DNA from: Terriglobia bacterium
Lineage (GTDB): Bacteria; Acidobacteriota; Terriglobia; Acidiferrales; UBA7541
Direction of reading: 5' to 3'
Assembly (NCBI GenBank): GCA_020073485.1
Contig: JAIQFB010000026.1
Span: 1 to 64,000, forward strand
DNA: 64,000 bases
Part shown: piece by piece, positions 9,211 through 18,449 of the stretch
How the letters are laid out: every line of letters begins with the position of its first letter
How positions within the stretch are numbered: position 1 is the first letter of the stretch
The notes under the pieces: generated by a model
Told to the model about the DNA's origin: nothing
Databases searched by the model: none
What the model saw: only the letters and a program-made list of their open reading frames with translations
Translations under genes and position numbers: made by a program

Positions 9211-10332
9211 TCACAATAAGCGAAAAAGTTTTTCCTCCTCGAGCCACTTCACGATCTTCCCCACATCCTGCGCGCGGTCGCGCGGGCAGAGCAGCAGCGC
9301 GTCGTCGGTCTCCACGACCACAAGATCGCGAATCCCGACGGCCGCCACGAATTTCTTCGGGCTCCAGAAGAAATTTCCCTGCGCATCGAGCGCAACGTGG
9401 CGCCCGGCCGAAACGTTCTCTCCGGCTTTGCGCGCGAGCAATTCGTAAACAGCGGCCCACGAGCCGATGTCGCTCCAACCGACCTCCGCGGGCAGCACGA
9501 AAACGCTTGGCGCCGCCGCGCGGCTCGTGGCCGGTTCCAGGATGGCGTAGTCCACGGAAATGTTTTCGAGCTTCGGATAAATGCGCGCGAGCGTGCGCGC
9601 GTATCGCGCAGTTCCGATTTCGCCCGCCAGGCGCATCAGCGCATCGTACGTCTGCGGCAGGAATTTTTCCAGATTTCCCAAGAATGTGGATAAACGCCAA
9701 AAAAACATACCCGCATTCCAGTAGTAACGCCCCGAAGAAACGTATTTCCGGGCCAGCGCCAGCTTCGGTTTTTCCGTAAAGCGGCGCACCGAAAATACGG
9801 GAACGCCTCCGGCATCAATCGCTTTTCCCCGCCCGCGCTCGATGTATCCGTAGCCGGTCTCGGGGTGCGAAGGAGGAATCCCCAAAACAACGAGCGATCC
9901 TGCGCTATGCGCGACGCGCAGGGCGGCGCGCACAATCCGCAGGTACCGCGCGGGCTTCGCAATGTAGTGATCGGCGGGAAGCACCGCCATGAGCGCGTTG
10001 TTTTCCTTGCCAAGCCCATCGTGCAATATGTGCGCGGCCGCAAGTCCGATCGCGGCGGCTGTGTTACGGCCCACAGGCTCGGCAAGAATGTGCGAAGCGG
10101 GAACGCGCGGCAGTTGCTTGCGCACGGCGGCAGCCTGCTCGGAGTTGGTCACGACCCACTGGCGCGACGCCGGGAACAATGGAGTAAGGCGCTCGGCCGT
10201 CTGTTCGAGCATGGTATCGCTGCCAACGATATTGAGCAGTTGCTTGGGCGTGCGCGTGCGGCTGCGCGGCCAGAATCGCGTGCCGCGCCCTCCGGCTAGA
10301 ATTATGGCGTGCGCGGATAATTCGCGGCTCAC
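9211..10332 (-). CDS. manC: Mannose-1-phosphate guanylyltransferase
   Basis: The product is 373 residues when read from the GTG at 10332, which overlaps the manA stop as GTGA; the reading frame extends upstream inside manA but that part is not homologous. The nucleotidyltransferase signature LAGGRGTRFWP is at residues 12-22. PKQLLN, AEPVGRNTAAAI and the catalytic-site region ETGYGYIE follow. The enzyme makes GDP-mannose from GTP and mannose 1-phosphate for glycoconjugates. It is the monofunctional short form, and the isomerase activity is encoded separately by the upstream manA. Confidence 0.93.
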   Translation of the reverse strand: MSRELSAHAIILAGGRGTRFWPRSRTRTPKQLLNIVGSDTMLEQTAERLTPLFPASRQWVVTNSEQAAAVRKQLPRVPASHILAEPVGRNTAAAIGLAAAHILHDGLGKENNALMAVLPADHYIAKPARYLRIVRAALRVAHSAGSLVVLGIPPSHPETGYGYIERGRGKAIDAGGVPVFSVRRFTEKPKLALARKYVSSGRYYWNAGMFFWRLSTFLGNLEKFLPQTYDALMRLAGEIGTARYARTLARIYPKLENISVDYAILEPATSRAAAPSVFVLPAEVGWSDIGSWAAVYELLARKAGENVSAGRHVALDAQGNFFWSPKKFVAAVGIRDLVVVETDDALLLCPRDRAQDVGKIVKWLEEEKLFRLL

Positions 10333-11399
10333 GGATGCACCACCCGCGACCACGCCGCTTCCTCGACGCGCTCTTCGTTCAGCCGCTGCACAATGCCGGT
10401 CAGGTCCGGCACGTACGTGCGCAGCAGCGTGGACGGAGTTTCCGGCGCCAGGTGATAGGCGCCGAGCGCCGCGGGAACCAGCCAAACCTGCGATGGTGCA
10501 AAGGGCTCCGCGCCGCCTTCAAACTCAATCTGGCCTTTGCCCTCGAGAAAAATCAGCAGATCGAAATTTTCCGGCGAAGTCACCGCGGCGATGCGCTGGC
10601 TGAATTCCCAGCGCTCGGTGGCGAAATGGCGGCACGCTGCATAGAACGTTTCGGTGGCCGCGCCATGCGTAATCCGCACGGGATCGCACAGGCCGCCGCT
10701 CTGCTCGCCGAACTGCATCACGTTCAGCGCCTGGCGCACATGCAGGGCGCGCGGCTTGCCATCGGGGCCCACGCGGTTGTAATCGAACACGCGATAGGTG
10801 ACGTCCGAGTACTGCTGGATTTCGCAGAGCGTGACGCCGGGACAAATGGTGTGCGCGGTCCCCGCAGGCACGAACACGGCGTCACCCGCGCGGACCGGAA
10901 CACGCGCCAGGCAATTCTCGGCCGCGCCCTCGGCGATGGCCCGCTGAAACGATTCCCGGGTGACGCTGGGCCGCAGCCCCACGCGCAATTCCGCTCCTTT
11001 GCGCGCGCTCACCACGTACCACATTTCCGTTTTTCCGACGCCGCCCGCCGCCGCTTCATGCTCCTCCGCGTAAGCATCGTCCGGATGCACCTGCACGGAA
11101 AGTTTTTCCTCGGGGAAAATGAATTTCACAAGCAAAGGGATGCGGGGAAGGCCACGCAGGCGCGTGCCGGTCCATTCCGTGGGCAGCGTTGGCCAAACCT
11201 CGCCCAGCGTGCGCCCCGCGAATTCACCGGTGGCGAAGACGCAGGCGTCGCCGGTCAGCCAGGCCTCGCCGATGGCCTCGGATTCGCACCCGCGATCCGG
11301 GAATAACGGGGAAAGGTCCCGCGCGCCCCAGATGCGGGGAACGAAAATGGGAGCGAGCCGCGCGGGCGCGCTCCCCGGTCGGCTTGCGCCGGAGTTCAC
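10329..11399 (-). CDS. manA: Mannose-6-phosphate isomerase, type I
   Basis: The 356-residue cupin enzyme interconverts fructose 6-phosphate and mannose 6-phosphate, supplying the manC pathway. Zinc-site motifs are visible: QVHPDD (Gln and His ligands), KTEMWYV (Glu) and GTAHTI (His). The N-terminus has the family pattern FVPRIWGARDL. The GTG start at 11399 overlaps the aminotransferase stop by four bases (GTGA), and its own stop overlaps manC the same way, so the three genes are translationally coupled. The order manA-manC on one transcript supports GDP-mannose synthesis. Confidence 0.93.
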   Translation of the reverse strand: MNSGASRPGSAPARLAPIFVPRIWGARDLSPLFPDRGCESEAIGEAWLTGDACVFATGEFAGRTLGEVWPTLPTEWTGTRLRGLPRIPLLVKFIFPEEKLSVQVHPDDAYAEEHEAAAGGVGKTEMWYVVSARKGAELRVGLRPSVTRESFQRAIAEGAAENCLARVPVRAGDAVFVPAGTAHTICPGVTLCEIQQYSDVTYRVFDYNRVGPDGKPRALHVRQALNVMQFGEQSGGLCDPVRITHGAATETFYAACRHFATERWEFSQRIAAVTSPENFDLLIFLEGKGQIEFEGGAEPFAPSQVWLVPAALGAYHLAPETPSTLLRTYVPDLTGIVQRLNEERVEEAAWSRVVHP

Positions 11400-12580
11400 C
11401 TGGCCGCTTCAGCCATGGCAAAGAATTTTTCCAGGCGCCGCAAGCCTTCCTCGATGCGATCGATCGAGGTCGCGTAGGAGAGCCGCATATAGCCGGGCGT
11501 GCCGAAGGCATCGCCGGGCACCACGACCAGATGCTGTTTTTCGAGCAGCACTTTGGCCAGTTCGGTTGCGTCGGCTATGCCGTTGCCCAGGTGCGCGGAG
11601 ACGTTCGGGTAGGCATAAAACGCGCCGCCCGGTTCGACGCAGGTGACGCCGGGAATGGCGCGCAGCCCGGAAACGATGCGGTCGCGGCGCCGCGAATATT
11701 CGGCAAGCATCGCGGTGACCGTGTCCATCGGACCGGTCAGCGCTTCGAGCGCGGCGTACTGCGCGATCGACGTGGGATTCGACGTGGACTGGCTCTGCAA
11801 TTTTGTCATGGCCGCGATCAATTCCTGCGGCGCAAGCAAATAGCCGATGCGCCACCCGGTCATCGCAAATGTCTTCGACAGCGAACCGGCAACCAGGATG
11901 TTCGGCTTCGACCCCGGCACGCTCGCCAGAGAATACGGCTTTTCATTCCCGTACACGAAGTGCGAGTAGCACTCGTCGGTCAACAGCCAGACGTTTTTCG
12001 CGCGGCAGATTTCGTAAATTTTCACGAACTCGTCCGCCGGGACAACCGCGCCGCTCGGATTGCTCGGGGAATTGACGATTAGAAGTTTTGTCTTCGGCGT
12101 GATCGCGCGCGACACCTGCTCGGCGCGCAGCCGGAAGCCGTCCGAAGGATCGGTCATCACCGGCACGGGCGTCGCGCCGGTATACTGCACCATATCCGGA
12201 TAGCTCACCCAGAACGGCGCGGGGATTAGAACCTCGTCCCCGGCTTCGAGCAAGCAGCAGAACGCGTTGAAAATCGCGTGCTTCCCGCCAACCGTCACGA
12301 TGCATTCCGGCACCGTGTAAGACGATCCGAATTGCGCCGCGTGCCACTTGCAGATCGCTTCGCGCAGCGGACCGATGCCCGGCGTGGGCGTGTACTTTGT
12401 GCGGCCCTGCTCCAGCGCCCGCACGGCGGCCTGACGGATATGCTCCGGCGTCGGAAAATCCGGTTCGCCGGGTCCAAAGTCGGCCAGGTCGGCCCCCTGT
12501 GCACGGAGGCGTTCCGCCGCGGCCAGCACGGCAGCAGTCGGAGAGATGGCAATGCGGTTCACGCGCGCGGCTAATTTCAC
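11396..12580 (-). CDS. Class I/II pyridoxal-phosphate aminotransferase (aspartate aminotransferase-like)
   Basis: I place the start at the GTG at 12580 because AAGGAG lies nine bases upstream of it, giving 394 residues beginning MKLAARVNRIAISPT, typical for subgroup Ib aspartate aminotransferases. A frame-open alternative GTG is at 12610. The PLP site is SLSKTFAMTGWRIGY, with NSPSNPSG before it and the substrate-binding GPGEPDFPTP near the N-terminus. The expected reaction is transamination between aspartate and 2-oxoglutarate; closely related enzymes also act on aromatic amino acids. It is the first of three overlapping genes with manA and manC and lies downstream of coaD. Confidence 0.92.
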   Translation of the reverse strand: MKLAARVNRIAISPTAAVLAAAERLRAQGADLADFGPGEPDFPTPEHIRQAAVRALEQGRTKYTPTPGIGPLREAICKWHAAQFGSSYTVPECIVTVGGKHAIFNAFCCLLEAGDEVLIPAPFWVSYPDMVQYTGATPVPVMTDPSDGFRLRAEQVSRAITPKTKLLIVNSPSNPSGAVVPADEFVKIYEICRAKNVWLLTDECYSHFVYGNEKPYSLASVPGSKPNILVAGSLSKTFAMTGWRIGYLLAPQELIAAMTKLQSQSTSNPTSIAQYAALEALTGPMDTVTAMLAEYSRRRDRIVSGLRAIPGVTCVEPGGAFYAYPNVSAHLGNGIADATELAKVLLEKQHLVVVPGDAFGTPGYMRLSYATSIDRIEEGLRRLEKFFAMAEAAR

Positions 12581-12635
12581 GGTCTGACACTCCTTTGGGT
12601 TTGACTGCACATCGAAAAATTCTCCAGCAACGTCC

Positions 12636-12660
12636 TTGTAGCGCCACCCTTCAGGGTGGG
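12636..12660. repeat. Short hairpin repeat (TGTAGCGCC type)
   Basis: TTGTAGCG is followed by the perfect stem-loop CCACCCT-TC-AGGGTGG. A second member, TGTAGCGGCCGCCTTCAGGCGG, occurs at 55260-55283. The copy lies in the 145-base gap between coaD and the aminotransferase gene. Function unknown; it could stabilise or terminate RNA. Confidence 0.55.
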
Positions 12661-12725
12661 ATCCGAATGCGCCTCCGCCGGTGAGGATGGACGCCAGAAG
12701 AGCGAAATTCAGCCTGTCGCCTGCT

Positions 12726-13208
12726 CTACAGCACCTTCGCGCGCAGCCGCTCTTCCACCGCCGGCGGTACCAGGCCCTTAATCGGCCCGCCGAGCCGCGC
12801 GATCTCGCGAACCAGACGCGAACTCAGATAGCTGTAGGACAAGGCCGGCATCATGAACACCGTCTCGAGACTCGGATTCAGCTTGCGGTTCATCAACGCC
12901 ATTTGCAGCTCGTATTCGTAGTCGGAAACCGCGCGAATGCCGCGCAAAATCACTTGCGCCTCGCGCAGCCGCGCGTATTCCACCAGCAGCCCGCTGAACA
13001 CTTCCACTTCCACGTTCGGCCAGGGCCGCACCTCTTCGCGAAGCATGTCCACGCGCTCGTCCAGCGAGAACAGCGGCTCCTTGTCGAAGTTTCGCAGCAG
13101 GCCGACGATCAACCGGTCAAAAATCTTGGCGCCGCGCTCGATCAAGTCGAGGTGGCCGTTGGTCACCGGATCGAACGACCCGGGATAAATTGCCAGGACC
13201 TTTTTCAT
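12726..13208 (-). CDS. coaD: Phosphopantetheine adenylyltransferase
   Basis: The 160-residue product starts at the ATG giving MKKVLAIYPGSFDP; the open frame runs 20 codons further but that stretch is not family-like. CoaD transfers AMP from ATP to 4'-phosphopantetheine in coenzyme A synthesis. The nucleotidyltransferase motif GSFDPVTNGHLDLIERG is at 10-26, with the TNGH catalytic site. RGIRAVSDYEYELQMA and the YLSSRLVREIA segment follow. The length matches the family. It precedes the aminotransferase-manA-manC group on the same strand. Confidence 0.96.
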   Translation of the reverse strand: MKKVLAIYPGSFDPVTNGHLDLIERGAKIFDRLIVGLLRNFDKEPLFSLDERVDMLREEVRPWPNVEVEVFSGLLVEYARLREAQVILRGIRAVSDYEYELQMALMNRKLNPSLETVFMMPALSYSYLSSRLVREIARLGGPIKGLVPPAVEERLRAKVL

Positions 13209-13815
13209 GGTTTCGTCCGCTGGATCCAGGATTCGCGCGCGGGCTCTGCGCGGAACCCTTGAGGACATTGTAGCGAAAATCGCCGCCGATTACGCAAGGG
13301 AATTAGCAACCGCCCGCCTGGTGGAGGAAGCCAATTTGGCAGAACTGCCGGGCGAGGAAGACTCGTTTTGCACCACACGCACGCAGTCGGTGGAAGAAGT
13401 TCCACAGGCGTCCAAACTGCTCAATAAGAGTCTATATCTTCCGGCTGTTACACAGTTTGTGACGCAAATCACATCCGCCGGTGACCCGTAACACAGCAGA
13501 TATTTAACCCAATCCATAACATCCCGCTGTTGTTTGGCGAATGTCCTTTTAGTCCAAGCGATCTTTCGCTATTCGGTGACAGACGGGGGCGGATGCCAAA
13601 ATCCATGACGGCGAACTAACCCAACCGATCCCCCGCCTGCCCACCGGTCATACGCTTGCCTGGCGGAGCCAAAATCCCACGGAAAGCTTTCCCGAAATCC
13701 ACTTAGGTGCGATAGATTCGCGGGTCCTCGTGTTCCCATGGCCCGGGAAATGGGCTTGAATCGGACCCAGCCCATGCCACGGAACGCGGATCGACAGGCG
13801 GGCCGCCTGTTGCCC
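13209..13815. other. 607-base gap between coaD and the malic enzyme gene
   Basis: No convincing gene was found. A plus-strand frame at 13207-13491 (94 codons) has no start signal or recognisable family. Close to the malic-enzyme stop lies a hairpin, ACAGGCG-GGC-CGCCTGT (13794-13810), that could stop minus-strand transcription although no U-tract follows it. The coaD promoter should lie just right of 13208 but no clear -35/-10 pair stood out. Several stretches here are more AT-rich than the genes. Confidence 0.5.
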
Positions 13816-15087
13816 TCATCCTAAACGTTTTTGTAGCTGCTCACTGTAGCGGGAGATGTCCACCGGCTGCTGCGCGACGCCGCTTTCGGCCGCTGCTTGC
13901 GCCACCGCGGGGGCCACCCACTGGAGCACGCGCGTGTCAAACGGCTTGGGGATGATGTACTCGGCGCCGAATGCCAGGCGCTCCACGCCGTACACTTGGC
14001 AGACGTATTCCGGCACAGGTTCCTTGGCAAGCGCCGCCAGGGCGCGCGTGGCGGCCAGCTTCATGGCCTCGTTGATGGCCGTCGCGTGGCTGTCCAGGGC
14101 GCCGCGAAAGATCGATGGGAAGCCGAGAATGTTGTTCACCTGATTAGGGTCGTCCGACCGGCCGCTGGCCATAATAATGTCGCTGCGCGCGGCCAGGCCT
14201 TCCGCGTGTGCAAGCTCGGGATCGGGATTGGCCAACGCGAATACAATCGGACGCGCTGCCATGGATTTCAGCATCTGCGGCGTGAAAGCTCCCTGGACCG
14301 AGACGCCCACCAGCACGTCCGAGTCCTTGACTACTTCGGCCAGCGTTCGCGCCGCGGTGTCCTGCGCAAAGCGCGATTTGTATGCGTTCATTCCTTCGGT
14401 GCGTCCCTTGTAAACCGCTCCCTTGGTGTCGCACAGGAACGTGTTCTCTCTTCGCGCTCCCAAAAGAACGAAGTGCTCCGCGCAAGCAATCCCCGCCGCG
14501 CCCGCCCCATTGACGACGATCTTGGCCTTGCGAATGTCCTTGCCCGCAATTTCCAGGGCGTTGAGCAAGGCCGCCCCGCAGATGATCGCCGTCCCGTGCT
14601 GGTCGTCATGGAAGACGGGTATATGCATCGTTTTTTTCAGCGTTTCTTCGATGTAGAAGCATTCCGGTCCCTTGATATCTTCCAGGTTGATGCCGCCGAA
14701 ACCCGGTTCGATCAACTGGCAGACCTTGATCACGTCGTCGGGATCCCGGCTGCCGATTTCGATATCAAACACATCGACGTCCGCGAACCGCTTGAACAGC
14801 ACGCCTTTTCCTTCCATCACCGGCTTCGCGGCGACCGCTCCGATATCACCCAGGCCCAGCACGGCGGTGCCGTTGGTGACCACGGCCACCAGATTGCCGC
14901 GCGCCGTGTATCGGAAAGCGTCGAGCGGATTTTTTTCAATCCGTAGGCAGGGTTCGGCCACGCCGGGCGTGTAGGCCAGGCTCAGATCGCGCTGCGTAGC
15001 GCACGCTTTGGTGGGTTTCACTTCGAGCTTTCCGGGCCGCCCTTCGGAGTGATAGTCCAGCGCTTCCTGTTTTGAAATAGGTTCCAC
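13816..15087 (-). CDS. Malic enzyme, NAD(P)-dependent, short form
   Basis: From the GTG at 15087, which has GGAG six bases upstream, the protein is 423 residues; the frame is open further upstream but lacks homology. It decarboxylates malate to pyruvate with reduction of NAD(P). Motifs are the N-terminal [12 protein letters not shown], the [12 protein letters not shown] region, the metal-site FHDDQHGTA, the Rossmann segment [12 protein letters not shown] and the C-terminal ALANPDPE. It lacks the phosphotransacetylase-like extension of MaeB-type enzymes. Cofactor preference cannot be assigned by eye. It stands alone, with gaps of over 200 bases on both sides. Confidence 0.93.
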   Translation of the reverse strand: MEPISKQEALDYHSEGRPGKLEVKPTKACATQRDLSLAYTPGVAEPCLRIEKNPLDAFRYTARGNLVAVVTNGTAVLGLGDIGAVAAKPVMEGKGVLFKRFADVDVFDIEIGSRDPDDVIKVCQLIEPGFGGINLEDIKGPECFYIEETLKKTMHIPVFHDDQHGTAIICGAALLNALEIAGKDIRKAKIVVNGAGAAGIACAEHFVLLGARRENTFLCDTKGAVYKGRTEGMNAYKSRFAQDTAARTLAEVVKDSDVLVGVSVQGAFTPQMLKSMAARPIVFALANPDPELAHAEGLAARSDIIMASGRSDDPNQVNNILGFPSIFRGALDSHATAINEAMKLAATRALAALAKEPVPEYVCQVYGVERLAFGAEYIIPKPFDTRVLQWVAPAVAQAAAESGVAQQPVDISRYSEQLQKRLG

Positions 15088-15295
15088 GCAATCTCCAGTG
15101 ACTGTCCGGACTTGTTTGTTTCTTCGGCAATCCGCAATTTTGACTTTAACCCGCCGCAGGGCCGCGCGCAAACCGCGCTCGCGAAGAATCGGATTGGAAA
15201 TAGCACGACGACTGCAAAACGCCCAAGGCTCGAATTCCACGAAATATGGGTTTATGATGGGATACAATTCCGATCCTTAAAGGGGGGCGAAAGTC

Positions 15296-16222
15296 ATGAA
15301 GACTCCACGCCTGATCTGGACCATCGGCTTATTTCTAGGTGCCCTAGTGACTCCTTTTGTGCAGGCCGCCCCGCCGCAGGCCCGCGTGGCCAAGGCTTCC
15401 GAGAGCGCGCCCTCCTTCGCTTTCGAGCCGCTGGACCAGTGGAAAGCGGCGGTGCTCGCCGGCGACAAAGCGGGGCTCACGAATTTCTACTCGATCTCTC
15501 CTGCAGCGTCCGCGAAAACTCCTCAGGGCGACACGCAGGATCCCGCCGAGGAGCCCGCGTTCTGGTCCTCATTGCAGCCTCAGGGACTCGACCGCCTCGA
15601 CGTCAAAGTGCTCGAGGTGAAGACGCCGCAGCCCGGAATGATGTCGCTGGTCCTGCGATTTGAAGCCGGGGTCAAAACCAGCGACGGGGAAAAGACAGGA
15701 ATCATTTCCGCCGCCCAGATTTGGGTGCAAAAGCTGGGGGAATGGAAAATTGTCAGGACGCAACGCGGCGACCTTGGCGCCAAGCCGGTCCGGCGCCTGC
15801 CGGAACCCGCAAAGCCCAATACCGCCCTGTATGCCGACCCTGCAGAAGGCCCGATAGAGATCGCTGCTGCGTTGGCCGCCGCTACCAAGGACCACAAGCG
15901 CGTCCTTCTCGTTTTCGGCGGCAATTGGTGCTATGACTGCCACGTCCTGGACACCACGTTTCACTCTAAGGAATTCGCTCCCCTGGTTAACGCCAACTTC
16001 CACGTCGTGCACGTCAACATCGGAAATTACGATGTCAACCTGGACCTCGCCAAGAAGTACGAAATTCCCCTGGAAAAAGGCGTTCCGAGCTTGGCCGTTC
16101 TGGACCCGGAAGGCACGTTGCTCGTCAGCATGAAAAAAGGGGAGTTTGAATCCACCGTCCGGATCGGCCCTGAAGATGTTCTCGAATTCCTGAATAAATG
16201 GAAGCCCAACCACGCAAGCTGA
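15296..16222 (+). CDS. Exported thioredoxin-fold protein with WCYDC motif
   Basis: The 308-residue protein begins with a signal peptide (MKTPRLIWTIGLFLGALVT, cleavage near VQA-AP). Residues about 45-165 look like an NTF2/SnoaL-type domain. A thioredoxin fold follows at about 185-305, with GGNWCYDCHVLD as the redox site and a cis-proline region GVPSLAVLDPEG. The pattern suggests a periplasmic thiol-disulfide reductase or a binding protein of the thioredoxin_7 kind. A strong AAAGGGGGG Shine-Dalgarno sequence precedes the ATG. It ends 268 bases before iscR; a link with iron-sulfur assembly would be inference from position only. Confidence 0.82.
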   Translation: MKTPRLIWTIGLFLGALVTPFVQAAPPQARVAKASESAPSFAFEPLDQWKAAVLAGDKAGLTNFYSISPAASAKTPQGDTQDPAEEPAFWSSLQPQGLDRLDVKVLEVKTPQPGMMSLVLRFEAGVKTSDGEKTGIISAAQIWVQKLGEWKIVRTQRGDLGAKPVRRLPEPAKPNTALYADPAEGPIEIAAALAAATKDHKRVLLVFGGNWCYDCHVLDTTFHSKEFAPLVNANFHVVHVNIGNYDVNLDLAKKYEIPLEKGVPSLAVLDPEGTLLVSMKKGEFESTVRIGPEDVLEFLNKWKPNHAS

Positions 16223-16368
16223 CGGCACTTTCAGGAATCAAGAGCCACCCTTGGGTCGTAAGGCATATTAAGGCCAAGCAAGTCACGCCCAACCGGTTAC
16301 CGTTGGGATCGACCAAATCCCCGTTCGCACCCTCTTTTGTACATTTCATTGCAGCAGGTTTGACTAAT

Positions 16369-16385
16369 GCGACCAGACTGGTCGT
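16369..16385. promoter_or_regulatory. Distal IscR/Rrf2-like dyad
   Basis: GCGACCAG-A-CTGGTCGT is a near-perfect inverted repeat about 120 bases upstream of iscR. Its core GACC-N5-GGTC matches the core of the second dyad at 16466-16484, which makes a shared regulator likely. It lies about 45 bases upstream of the -35 hexamer. Confidence 0.6.
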
Positions 16386-16430
16386 AATGTAAGAGACTGA
16401 TGTCAGAGAGGTTGAACGAATGCTCCTCGC

Positions 16431-16460
16431 TTGACATCCGCCGGGTGCCGGGTTTATTAT
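16431..16460 (+). promoter_or_regulatory. Promoter of the isc operon
   Basis: A perfect TTGACA (16431-16436) and TATTAT (16455-16460, one mismatch to TATAAT) are spaced by 18 bases. The iscR ATG lies 31 bases downstream of the -10. This is the clearest promoter in the window. The dyad at 16466-16484 covers the expected transcription start. Confidence 0.75.
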
Positions 16461-16465
16461 TCATG

Positions 16466-16484
16466 TGCGACTAATTTGGTCGCA
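16466..16484. promoter_or_regulatory. Proximal IscR-like operator over the transcription start
   Basis: TGCGACTAATTTGGTCGCA is a 19-base imperfect palindrome. Its core GACTAATTTGGTC differs by one base from the type 1 IscR pattern GACTnnnnYAGTC known from Escherichia coli. It begins six bases after the -10 box and ends six bases before the iscR start, a position suited to autorepression by Fe-S-loaded IscR. Confidence 0.65.
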
Positions 16485-16490
16485 TATCCA

Positions 16491-16928
16491 ATGTTAAAGC
16501 TCTCCAAGAAAGCGGATTATGCCTTGATCGCCGTACGGCACCTGGCGACACAAGGCGCGGAACGCTCGCAAAGCGCGTCGGATATAGCCGAGGCGTACGG
16601 CATTTCCGCTACGCTCCTAGCGAAGGTCCTGCAACGTCTGGCGAAACACGGCCTGGTAACCGCGCGGCATGGATCAAGCGGTGGCTATCAATTGGCCCGC
16701 CATCCGAAGGATATTTCGGCGCTGGAAGTCATCAGCGCCGTCGATGGGCCGCTGGTGATCACGTCTTGCGTCACCAGCCACGGGAACTGTGGACAGAGTT
16801 CCACATGCACCGTGCGCGAACCGCTGCGGCGGGTAAATGAGAGCATCGCCCAGGTCTTGCGCGCCGTCACGATTTCGCAAATGACCGAGGATTCGCCCGA
16901 CGCCGAGTTGGTCGGGCTGTCGACATAG
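16491..16928 (+). CDS. iscR: Rrf2-family iron-sulfur cluster regulator IscR
   Basis: The 145-residue protein starts at [15 protein letters not shown]; the open frame extends upstream across the promoter and operator, so the shorter start is right. The winged-helix domain fills residues 1-85, with [18 protein letters not shown] as the recognition region. Cysteines C93, C100 and C106 are spaced C-X6-C-X5-C, slightly wider than the C-X5-C-X5-C of E. coli IscR, and no histidine follows the third cysteine. It is the first gene of the isc operon and probably binds the two upstream dyads to repress the operon when clusters are plentiful. Confidence 0.93.
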   Translation: MLKLSKKADYALIAVRHLATQGAERSQSASDIAEAYGISATLLAKVLQRLAKHGLVTARHGSSGGYQLARHPKDISALEVISAVDGPLVITSCVTSHGNCGQSSTCTVREPLRRVNESIAQVLRAVTISQMTEDSPDAELVGLST

Positions 16929-17017
16929 TCTTGCCGGATCAGGTCCGCCGTGGCGGACCGTTTGCGGCAAGGAAATACCAAGTTCAGGGGATTGCAGTAA
17001 CCGAGGGAGAAGCCAGC

Positions 17018-18247
17018 ATGGCGATTAAACTGCCGATTTACATGGATTACCACGCCACCACTCCGGTGGACCAGCGCGTGGTCGAAACGATGCTGCCGTA
17101 CTTTCACGAGAAGTTCGGCAACGCCGCCAGCCGCAACCACTCGTTCGGCTGGACGGCCGAGGAAGCGGTGGAAAACGCGCGCGCGCAGATTGCCAGCCTG
17201 ATCAACGCGTCGCCCAAGGAAATCATCTTCACCAGCGGCGCGACCGAATCGAACAACCTGGCCATCAAGGGCGCCGCGGAAATGTATCGCGAGAAGGGCA
17301 ATCACATCATCACCCAGGTGATCGAGCACAAGGCCGTACTCGATACCTGTAAACGCCTCGAGAAGTACGGCTACGAAGTGACCTATCTGCCGGTGGGCAA
17401 GGACGGCCGCATCGATCTCGACGATTTGCGCAAGGCCATCACCAACAAGACTATTCTCATCTCCATCATGTACGCCAACAATGAAATTGGCGTGATCCAG
17501 CCCGTCCAGGAAATCGGCAAGATTGCCAAGGAACACGGCATCCTGTTCCACAGCGACGCCGTGCAGGCGCTCGGAAAAATTCCCATCGACGTGCAAAAAG
17601 ACAATCTCGACATGATTTCTCTGACCGCGCACAAGCTCTACGGCCCGAAGGGCTGCGGCGCTCTCTATGTGCGCCGGCGCAACCCGCGCGTGCAGCTTTC
17701 CGCGCAGATCGACGGCGGCGGACACGAGCGCGGCATGCGTTCGGGCACGCTGAATGTTCCGGGAATCGTCGGCTTCGGCAAGGCCGCCGAGCTATGCCAG
17801 CAAGAAATGGCAACGGAAAGCGCCCGCCTGAGCGGCCTGCGCGACCGCCTGAAGGACGCTATCTTCGGCAAGCTCGACGAAGTCTATATCAACGGCTCGA
17901 TGACGCACCGCCTGCCGCACAACATCAATATCAGCTTCGCGTTCGTTGAAGGCGAATCGCTGCTCATGGGCATCAACGACATCGCCGTATCCAGCGGTTC
18001 GGCCTGCACTTCGGCGACCCTGGAACCGAGCTATGTCCTTAAGGCTTTGGGCGTCGGCGAGGACCTGGCGCACACCTCGATCCGCTTCGGCCTGGGCCGC
18101 TTCAATACCCTGGAGGAAGTGGATTACGTTTCGAGTCGCGTGATTGAAGTTGTGGAGCGACTGCGCGAGCTTTCGCCGCTGTACGAAATGGCCAAGGAAG
18201 GCATCGATTTGAGCAAGCTGAACTGGAAGACGGCGGCAGAGCACTAA
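17018..18247 (+). CDS. iscS: Cysteine desulfurase IscS
   Basis: The 409-residue PLP enzyme removes sulfur from cysteine and hands the persulfide to IscU. The start at 17018 ([18 protein letters not shown]) has GAGGGAGAAG upstream and fits the family; the frame is open 29 codons earlier. The PLP lysine lies in [12 protein letters not shown], and the mobile active-site cysteine is in [21 protein letters not shown], the IscS/group I pattern. The C-terminus ends LNWKTAAEH, like the IscU-docking tail of IscS. It lies 89 bases after iscR and is separated from iscU by about 200 bases that contain a palindromic repeat. Confidence 0.97.
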   Translation: MAIKLPIYMDYHATTPVDQRVVETMLPYFHEKFGNAASRNHSFGWTAEEAVENARAQIASLINASPKEIIFTSGATESNNLAIKGAAEMYREKGNHIITQVIEHKAVLDTCKRLEKYGYEVTYLPVGKDGRIDLDDLRKAITNKTILISIMYANNEIGVIQPVQEIGKIAKEHGILFHSDAVQALGKIPIDVQKDNLDMISLTAHKLYGPKGCGALYVRRRNPRVQLSAQIDGGGHERGMRSGTLNVPGIVGFGKAAELCQQEMATESARLSGLRDRLKDAIFGKLDEVYINGSMTHRLPHNINISFAFVEGESLLMGINDIAVSSGSACTSATLEPSYVLKALGVGEDLAHTSIRFGLGRFNTLEEVDYVSSRVIEVVERLRELSPLYEMAKEGIDLSKLNWKTAAEH

Positions 18248-18270
18248 ACTCCAATCCGTCTCGCAAACTG

Positions 18271-18336
18271 GCTTTGTGATTCGCGGCCTCAGCCGCGACA
18301 TCAGGTACAGACAAAGCCGGGCTTTAGCCCCTGACG
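18271..18336. repeat. Double mini-hairpin repeat between iscS and iscU
   Basis: The element consists of CGCGGC-CTCA-GCCGCG followed by GACATCAGG, a short spacer and GGGCT-TT-AGCCC followed by CTGAC. A second copy with the same order of parts lies between iscA and hscB at 19503-19563. Both are within the operon, so they would be transcribed and could alter mRNA stability or partial termination. Confidence 0.65.
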
Positions 18337-18449
18337 GGTTGGCTGGGTTGCACGAACTAGGGTTTTTGAGTTGGCAGTAGAAAATTCATAAGTCTAAATC
18401 GGATGCGGGCCCGGGTTGGAGCGCATCCAATAGATTGAGGAGAAACAAA

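Noticed and set aside
13207-13491. Plus-strand frame of 94 codons after coaD
   Set aside because: It overlaps the coaD start, has no Shine-Dalgarno sequence, and its sequence has no recognisable family or periodic codon bias.
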